Below are positions 58,908 through 64,000 of a DNA stretch of 64,000 nt, piece after piece. Each line of letters opens with the position of its first letter. The stretch's first letter is position 1. A program made the translations under genes and the position numbers. The notes under the pieces were generated by a model. It did not search any database. It saw only the letters and a program-made list of their open reading frames with translations, and was not told where the DNA came from. Source of the stretch: RYN-230 sp963844695 (GTDB lineage: Bacteria > Actinomycetota > Actinomycetes > Streptosporangiales > Streptosporangiaceae); the NCBI GenBank assembly GCA_963844695.1, contig CAWJPL010000016.1, positions 462,325 to 526,324 on the forward strand. Reading direction: 5' to 3'.

Positions 58908-59696
58908 TCAGCTCTTCCTGGTCAGGGCGGAGTCCTCGGCCGGGGCAGGCCCGGCGATGGAGCTGCGCGCCCACAGGGCCGTCCAGATGCGGGCGGGGAC
59001 CAGGCGTGCGGCCTTCGCCAGCAGGGCCATCGGCGCGGGAAAGACGATCTCCGTACGCTCGCGCTCAAGGCCGTCGCAGATGGACCGCGCGGCCTGGCCG
59101 GGCTCGATGATGAACGGCATGGGGAAGGAGTTGCCTGCCGTGAGCTCGGTCCGCACGAAGCCGGGGCAGATCGTGGTGACGTGCACCCCGGTCCGGGCGA
59201 CATGGACGCGCAGCGACTCGAGCAGGTTGATCTGGGCCGCCTTGGTCGCTCCGTAGGCTTCGGCGCCCGCCAGCCCGCGGAAGCCGGCCACGGAGGCGAC
59301 GCCGGCGATGACGCCCTGACGCCGCCGCAGCATTCCGGGGAGCACCGCCGCGATGGAGTTGCTCATCCCGCTGAGGTTGGTCTGGACGTGCTGGTCGAAC
59401 AGCGCGGTGTCCCAGTCCGCCGGATCCATCTGCTTCCAGTAGCCCGCGGACAGCACCGCGAGGTCGATGGGACCGAGTGCTTCGCGGACCCGGGTGGCGG
59501 CCGCCACGACCGAGGCAGCGTCGGTGACGTCGGCGGGCACGGTCAGCATGGCCCCTCCCGACACCCCGGCCAGCCGGTCTTCCCGGCGGGCCGAGATCGC
59601 GACGGTCGCGCCGCGGCGGAGGAGTTCGCGCGCCACGGCGGCACCGATTCCGCTGGACCCGCCGACGACCCAGGCGACCTTCCCAGCCAGATTCAT
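58908..59696 (-). CDS. SDR family oxidoreductase
   Basis: 262 aa; its ATG overlaps the methyltransferase stop (ATGA). Classical motifs: VVGGSSGIGAAVARELLRRG (TGxxxGxG variant), LSAGYWK in place of NNAG, a serine at GVASVAGFRG, and YGATKAAQINLLESL. The C-terminal ALLAKAARLVPARIW hydrophobic helix may touch the membrane. This type often accompanies Cfa-like methyltransferases in stress/light operons, where a lipid substrate is plausible. Confidence 0.8.
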   Translation of the reverse strand: MNLAGKVAWVVGGSSGIGAAVARELLRRGATVAISARREDRLAGVSGGAMLTVPADVTDAASVVAAATRVREALGPIDLAVLSAGYWKQMDPADWDTALFDQHVQTNLSGMSNSIAAVLPGMLRRRQGVIAGVASVAGFRGLAGAEAYGATKAAQINLLESLRVHVARTGVHVTTICPGFVRTELTAGNSFPMPFIIEPGQAARSICDGLERERTEIVFPAPMALLAKAARLVPARIWTALWARSSIAGPAPAEDSALTRKS

Positions 59697-60940
59697 GCTG
59701 AGCTCCTGGTCAGCTGGAGCTGGCTGACCCCCAGGTAACCGCTGCGGAAGCCGGCCTCGCTATAAGCCAGGTAGAACTCCCACGTGCGGCGGAAATCCTC
59801 GTCGAAGCCCTGGGCGTGGATGTGCGGCCACTGGCCGAGGAAGCGCTCACGCCACAGCCGCAGGGTCCGCGCGTAGTGCGGCCGCAGCTCACGCTGCGCC
59901 GTCACGCGCAGCGAGGTGTGGCCACTGAGGACGTCGTCGACAGCGCGAAGAGACGGGATGATGCCGCCCGGGAAGATGTGCTTCTGGATCCAGCTGAAGC
60001 TGCGCCGGGTGGCGAGGAAGCGGTCGTGCGCCATGGTGATGGCCTGGAGGCCGATCCTGCCGCCGGGAGCGAGGAGCCGGTCAAGGGTGGCGAAGTAGGC
60101 GGGCCAGTAGGCCTCTCCGACGGCCTCGATCATCTCGACGCTGACGATGGCGTCGTACTCGCCGTCGACCTCGCGGTAGTCCTGCACGCGCACCTCGACC
60201 AGAGCGGAGAGGCCGGCGGCTGCCACCCGCTCACGGGCCAGCCGCATCTGTTCGCGGGACAGGGTGATCGCCGTGACGCGGGCGCCGCGCTGCGCGGCGC
60301 GGATGGCCAGTGACCCCCAGCCTGATCCGACCTCCAGGACGCGGCTGCCTTCCTGGACGCCTGCGAGGTCGAGGACGCCGTCGATCTTGCGTAGCTGCGC
60401 CTCCTCAAGCGTGGTGGCCGCCGCGATCGGCTCGCTGTCGTCGAACCAGGCGGACGAGTAGCTCATCGTGGGGTCCAGGAAAGCGGCGAAGAGGTCGTTG
60501 CTGAGGTCGTAGTGGGCCGCGACATTGGACCGCGCGCCGTCGGGGGTGTTCTCCTGGTTCGCTGGGACGCGCCGGTCGACCAGGACACGCAGCCGCTGCA
60601 GGGGCGCCGGGATCAGCGTGGTCAGCCGCGAGGCGAAGGGCGTCAGCAGGTCGGCCAGGTCGGTGCCGGGCCCGGCCCGCCAGTCCCCGGCCGTGTAGGC
60701 CTCACCGAATCCGATCTTCGCGTCCCGGCCGAGCCGGGCGAAGAACGCGGCCGGGCGGACGACCTCGAACTCGGGCGACGTCGGTGACCCGCTCCCGAGC
60801 ACCCGGCCGCCGGGGTAGGTGACGCGGACGGGAATCTGGGCCACGGCCCGCTCGAAGATCAGCCGCGCGACGGTGGCGCGCATGGGCGCCCGCGGGCGTT
60901 TGGTAAGTGCGGGTCGAACAATGGAGGTGGAGACGGTCAT
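59693..60940 (-). CDS. Cfa-like SAM-dependent fatty-acyl methyltransferase
   Basis: 415 aa from the ATG at 60940. The N-terminal lipid-binding domain is followed by YDLSNDLFAAFLDPTMSYSS and the SAM-binding VLEVGSGWGSLAIRAA, then EMIEAVGEAYW and FPGGIIPSLRAV, the signatures of cyclopropane-fatty-acid synthases. It transfers a methyl(ene) group to unsaturated acyl chains of phospholipids. Close relatives in light/singlet-oxygen regulons methylate fatty acids for furan or methyl-branched products. It starts 2 bases after the DUF1365 stop. Confidence 0.85.
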   Translation of the reverse strand: MTVSTSIVRPALTKRPRAPMRATVARLIFERAVAQIPVRVTYPGGRVLGSGSPTSPEFEVVRPAAFFARLGRDAKIGFGEAYTAGDWRAGPGTDLADLLTPFASRLTTLIPAPLQRLRVLVDRRVPANQENTPDGARSNVAAHYDLSNDLFAAFLDPTMSYSSAWFDDSEPIAAATTLEEAQLRKIDGVLDLAGVQEGSRVLEVGSGWGSLAIRAAQRGARVTAITLSREQMRLARERVAAAGLSALVEVRVQDYREVDGEYDAIVSVEMIEAVGEAYWPAYFATLDRLLAPGGRIGLQAITMAHDRFLATRRSFSWIQKHIFPGGIIPSLRAVDDVLSGHTSLRVTAQRELRPHYARTLRLWRERFLGQWPHIHAQGFDEDFRRTWEFYLAYSEAGFRSGYLGVSQLQLTRSSA

Positions 60941-60942
60941 GT

Positions 60943-61735
60943 TCAGATACCTGCCTGACTGATGTGGTTCGGGTGAGAGCGGATGGGCAGGCCGCGCAGC
61001 CAGAGCCAGATGCCGTGCACCCGGATCAGGGCCGAGACCCGCTGGGTCATCAGGGGCTGGCGGATGAGCAGCCGGGCCAGGGCGCGGCGGCTGGCGGGCT
61101 GCGGCCGGCCCCGGAAGGCCGCCGAGAACACGACGGCGCCCTCGTGGCGCAGCGTCACCGTGGTGGACACCCGGTCGGGACTCAGGGTGAACCGCAGCCC
61201 GTACGTGCCGGTGACGTCGAAGAACGGGGAGACATGGAAGTCCTTGCCCGTCACGGCGATCCCCGCCTCGTCGGGACGCAGGAGATAGGCGTGCCGCTCC
61301 CCGTAGGTGTTGTGGACCTCCGCCACGACGCAGGCGAGCCGGCCGCTGCTGTCGTAGCACCAGAAGACGGACAGCGGATTGAAGACATGACCCAGGACAC
61401 GGGCGCTGGCGAGCATGAGGACCCGGCTCCGCTCACCGAGGTCGATACCGTTGAGCGCCAGGTAGTTCTCGACGTTGTCCTTGATCGTCAGGCGCCGGTC
61501 ACCGAGGTGATCCTCGCTGCTGAAGCCGGCGAACGGGCTCAGGTACCCCGGCTGCCTGGGAACCGAGTCGAGGTCGATGAGCCACTGGTAGATGCGGTGC
61601 CGGAACGAGTGGCGGACCGGGCCGGGACGCCGGTGCGTGACCTCGCCGACGACGAGCGCCGGCAGCGCAGGCAGCGGCGGCAGTGGGGGCGCCTGGCCTG
61701 GCCGCCTCCGGCACGGCCGCCGCGAGGGCGTTCAC
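60943..61735 (-). pseudogene. DUF1365 protein with a homopolymer frameshift near its start
   Basis: The GTG at 61735 overlaps the FAD-protein stop (GTGA) and gives VNALAAAVPEAARPGAP. The family body, VGEVTHRRPGPVRHSFRHRI and GHVFNPLSVFWCYDSSGRL to HVSPFFDVTGTYGLRF, is in another frame that has no start codon of its own before 61416. Removing one base from the G5 run at 61685-61689 joins the two. DUF1365 proteins nearly always sit beside Cfa and a flavin amine-oxidase-like gene, as here. The single homopolymer lesion makes a sequencing error likely. Confidence 0.75.
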
Positions 61736-62982
61736 CAGGTCACCCCGAAATGCCGGGCGGCGGCGACGCCGGAACGGCATCCGTCCTCGTGAAAGCCCCA
61801 GCCGTGGTACGACCCGGCATAGACCGTGCGGTCCGTGGCCAGGCCGGCCAGCTGCGACTGCGCGCGCACCATCTCGGGCGTGTAGACGGGGTGCTCGTAG
61901 TCCATGACCGCGGCGACGGAGCGCGGGTCCAGGCGCTCGCGGTCGTTGAGCGTGACGAGGAAGGCCTCCGGCGACTGGTGTCCCTGGAGCCGGTTCATCC
62001 AGTACGTCACCACGGCGGGCTGGTCGGGCCGGTCACAGGACGTCATCCGGTAGTTCCACGACGCCCGGGCGCCGCGGGCCTGGGGCAGGACCGAGCTGTC
62101 GGTGTGCAGAACCGTCTCGTTGGCCGAGTAGCCGAAGTGCTTGAGGGTGGCGGCCTCCGCGTCGCTCGGGTCAGCGAGCAAGCTGAGCGCCTGGTCGGCG
62201 TGCGTCGCGATCACCACCCGGTCCACCCGGGTGACCTGCCCGGTGACGTCCCGGATCTCGACGCCGTCCGCGCGCCTGGTGACGTCGGTGACGGCGTGGG
62301 CCGCGCGGACGTCCGGTAGCTGCCCGGCCAGCCGCTCGACGTAGGTCCGTGACCCGCCGGCGACCGTGTACCACTGAGGGGAGCCGGCCACCCGGAGCAG
62401 GCCGTGATGGTCGAGGAACCGGAAGAGGTAGCGCGCTGGGTAGGCCAGCGTGGTTTCGCGCCCGGCGGACCACACGCACGAGACGACGGGAACGGCGTAG
62501 TGAGCGACGAAATGATCGCTGAACCCCTCGCGCGCCAGGAACTCGCCGTAGGTCGTGAGGTCCCCGTCCTCGCTGGTGCGCAGCAAGGCCAGGGCCCGCC
62601 GGTGGAACCGGGCGACCTGCCACAGCATCCGGGCGAACCGCGGGTCGATGAGGCGGCGTGGCTGGGCGAAGATGCCGCGCAGGCCGCGGCCGCCGGCGTA
62701 CTCCAGGCCGCACCCGTCGCAGCGGACGCTCATGCTCATCTCGGTGGGCGCTACCTCGACGTCCAGCTCGCCGAAGAGCTTGCGCAGCCAGGGGTACGTC
62801 ACGTCGTTGTGGACGATGAACCCGCTATCGACGGCGTGCCGCCGGCCGTCTGAGTCCGCGACGTCGTGGGTGTGCGCGTGTCCCCCGAGCCGGTCCTCCG
62901 CTTCGAACAGGGTGACGTCGTGGGTGCGGGACAGCAGGTAGGCGGCGGTAAGTCCGGAGACCCCCGCGCCGATCACGGCCAC
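61732..62982 (-). CDS. FAD-dependent amine oxidase/desaturase-like protein
   Basis: 416 aa from the GTG at 62982. The dinucleotide-binding motif AVIGAGVSGLTAAYLL with FEAEDRLGGHAHTHDV follows directly. Later, VDRVVIATHADQALSLLADP and the C-terminal TVYAGSYHGWGFHEDGCRSG are typical of the NAD(P)/FAD proteins paired with DUF1365 and Cfa. No SD precedes this GTG. A separate frame from an ATG at 63071 (NSFAAGPTPYPPAADEA) ends beside it and may be the real N-terminus, broken by an indel near 62985. First gene of the five-gene operon. Confidence 0.78.
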   Translation of the reverse strand: MAVIGAGVSGLTAAYLLSRTHDVTLFEAEDRLGGHAHTHDVADSDGRRHAVDSGFIVHNDVTYPWLRKLFGELDVEVAPTEMSMSVRCDGCGLEYAGGRGLRGIFAQPRRLIDPRFARMLWQVARFHRRALALLRTSEDGDLTTYGEFLAREGFSDHFVAHYAVPVVSCVWSAGRETTLAYPARYLFRFLDHHGLLRVAGSPQWYTVAGGSRTYVERLAGQLPDVRAAHAVTDVTRRADGVEIRDVTGQVTRVDRVVIATHADQALSLLADPSDAEAATLKHFGYSANETVLHTDSSVLPQARGARASWNYRMTSCDRPDQPAVVTYWMNRLQGHQSPEAFLVTLNDRERLDPRSVAAVMDYEHPVYTPEMVRAQSQLAGLATDRTVYAGSYHGWGFHEDGCRSGVAAARHFGVTW

Positions 62983-63081
62983 GGACGGGCGGTGGGAATC
63001 GACGGGGGCGCGGCGCAGGCCTCATCGGCGGCTGGTGGGTAAGGCGTCGGGCCGGCAGCGAAGGAGTTCATGGTCCAGGTT

Positions 63082-63114
63082 CCGTCTAGAGTTTGTCTAG
63101 ACTTAACGTAGACA
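63082..63114. promoter_or_regulatory. CarH-type operator array 1: three tandem 11-bp repeats
   Basis: CCGTCTAGAGT (63082), TTGTCTAGACT (63093) and TAACGTAGACA (63104) follow each other in exact 11-bp register. The array covers the -10 (TACGTT on the minus strand, 63110-63105) and start region of the minus-strand operon. T. thermophilus CarH binds arrays of 11-bp direct repeats through its DNA-binding domains. Confidence 0.7.
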
Positions 63115-63133
63115 CGCCGCCTGAGCTTGTCAA
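63105..63133 (-). promoter_or_regulatory. Promoter of the light-operon candidate
   Basis: On the minus strand TTGACA (63133-63128), a 17-base spacer, then TACGTT (63110-63105). Predicted start is about 63098. Its -35 overlaps operator array 2 and its -10 overlaps array 1. Confidence 0.55.
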
Positions 63134-63159
63134 ATTCTTGTCTAAGGACTGTATAGTGC
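63127..63159. promoter_or_regulatory. CarH-type operator array 2 over the carH promoter
   Basis: TTGTCAAATTC (63127), TTGTCTAAGGA (63138) and CTGTATAGTGC (63149) form a second run of three 11-bp units. It coincides with TTGTCA (63127-63132), N17 and TGTATA (63150-63155), the likely promoter of the regulator gene. That start falls near the ATG at 63164, so the mRNA may be leaderless. Autorepression is predicted. Confidence 0.65.
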
Positions 63160-63163
63160 CCCC

Positions 63164-64000
63164 ATGGAGATCGCCGGCGACCGCCCGCTGCTGCGCATCG
63201 GTGAGCTGAGCCGGCGTCTCGGCGTGACCGACCACGTGCTCCGGGCCTGGGAGAGCCGCTACGGCCTGCTCCAGCCGGTCCGGTCGGCAGGCGGCTTCCG
63301 GCTGTACTCCGCGGCGGACGAAGGGCGGATCCGCCAGATGCAGGCCTACCTCGCCGAGGGGCTGTCCGCCGCCGAGGCAGCGCGCACCGTGCTTCGTGAG
63401 GACGGGAGCGCCAGCGCGGACCCAGCCCCGGCCGCCGGGCCGGGGCTCGCCGCGGCCACGGTGAGCGAACTCGCCACGGCACTGCGGCAGGCTCTCGACG
63501 CATTCGACGAGCCGTCCGCCCAGGCGGTGTTCGACCGGCTCTTGTCAGACCTCTCGCTGACCGCTGTGCTGCGGGACGTCGTCCTCCCCTACCTGGCCGC
63601 GCTGGGTGACCGCTGGGAGCGGGGGACGGCGAGCGTTGCGCAGGAGCACTTCGCCAGCAACATCATCCGCGGCCGTCTCGCGGGCCTGGCCCGGGGCTGG
63701 GGAGGCGGCCGCGGGCCCCGCGCCATCCTCGCCTGCCCGCCGGGAGAGCAGCACGATATGGCGCTGATGATTTTCGGCGTCGTGCTCAACCGCAACGGGT
63801 GGAGCATCGACTACTTCGGGGCCAACACCCCGGTCGAGGAACTGGAGCGGGCCGTCGACGCCACGCATCCTGACCTCGTCGTCCTGGCGGCCACCATCCC
63901 GGAGCCTCTCGAGTCGCTGCGGCCCGAACTCGCCGAGCTGGCCCGGCGCGCCCCGCTCGCCCTGGGCGGCGCCGGCGCGACCGCCCAGCTCGCGAGCGCG
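63164..64000 (+). CDS. carH: CarH/LitR-type MerR regulator with B12-binding photoreceptor domain (partial)
   Basis: 279 residues visible; the gene runs off the window. Residues 9-75 are a MerR HTH (RIGELSRRLGVTDHVLRAWE). From about 95 come the helical bundle and cobalamin-binding domain. The light-sensing Wx9EH motif is intact (W151, E161, H162 in WERGTASVAQEHF), and H197 in GEQHDMAL matches the lower axial ligand. These sit at a constant offset of 20 from W131/E141/H142/H177 of T. thermophilus CarH. It should repress in the dark as an adenosylcobalamin tetramer and release DNA in light. Confidence 0.9.
   Translation, partial: MEIAGDRPLLRIGELSRRLGVTDHVLRAWESRYGLLQPVRSAGGFRLYSAADEGRIRQMQAYLAEGLSAAEAARTVLREDGSASADPAPAAGPGLAAATVSELATALRQALDAFDEPSAQAVFDRLLSDLSLTAVLRDVVLPYLAALGDRWERGTASVAQEHFASNIIRGRLAGLARGWGGGRGPRAILACPPGEQHDMALMIFGVVLNRNGWSIDYFGANTPVEELERAVDATHPDLVVLAATIPEPLESLRPELAELARRAPLALGGAGATAQLASA

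Noticed and set aside
60941..61360. N-terminal extension of the Cfa-like protein
   Set aside because: Overlaps the DUF1365 coding region in another frame; the true start is the ATG at 60940.
36..64000. Insertion sequences, integrases or attachment sites
   Set aside because: No transposase, recombinase or flanking direct repeats were recognised anywhere, so the deletions seen are not obviously mobile-element scars.

Overview
The window is very GC-rich, uses many GTG starts, and carries actinobacterial hallmarks: LAL-type LuxR giants, a DipZ fusion, SseB/SAV_915-like proteins, a leaderless vapBC and a CarH-type MerR. It is a chromosomal segment of a filamentous-type actinomycete. I cannot name the genus, and I see no rRNA, tRNA, CRISPR, insertion sequence or phage.

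Layout. 1-8.7 kb: end of an MFS gene, a truncated KdpD-like kinase remnant, a decayed alpha/beta hydrolase, a membrane protein, a coupled regulator/PLP decarboxylase pair, an SDR, dipZ, small proteins and vapBC. 9-17.2 kb: FAD monooxygenase plus broken MFS exporter, SnoaL-like and acetamidase genes, type II NADH dehydrogenase, SpoIIE phosphatase, esterase and VOC protein. 17.3-32.1 kb: a regulator-rich block with three large LuxR (LAL) loci, hydrolases, a tautomerase, a DUF302 gene, SDR, aldo-keto reductase and a PucR regulator. 32.5-38.4 kb: PhaC synthase, a PhaZ-like hydrolase, acyl-CoA dehydrogenase, hydrolase, HIT protein and tautomerase. 38.5-47.5 kb: FAD/Fe-S dehydrogenase coupled to benzoylformate decarboxylase, an unusual aldehyde dehydrogenase-SDR fusion, and an acyl-CoA ligase coupled to an extra adenylate kinase. 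48.3-52.8 kb: a second PucR + LAL pair, paralogous to the first. 53-58.4 kb: SnoaL protein, secreted GH3 enzyme, secreted subtilase. 58.5-64 kb: a tight minus-strand operon (FAD oxidoreductase, DUF1365, Cfa-like methyltransferase, SDR, SRPBCC) divergent from a CarH/LitR-type B12 photoreceptor gene.

The strongest system is this last one. The photoreceptor keeps the residues known for adenosylcobalamin light sensing, and the 93-bp divergent promoter holds two arrays of three tandem 11-bp repeats laid over both promoters. This predicts a light-derepressed operon for membrane lipid modification.

Two other themes run through the window. First, an unusual number of otherwise well-conserved genes are broken by single-base frameshifts, often in short homopolymers, and a few others by deletions. 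These are either assembly errors or real decay. Second, an inverted repeat of the form TCACC-N6/7-GGTGA lies upstream of two LAL loci, and partial copies lie near two others.
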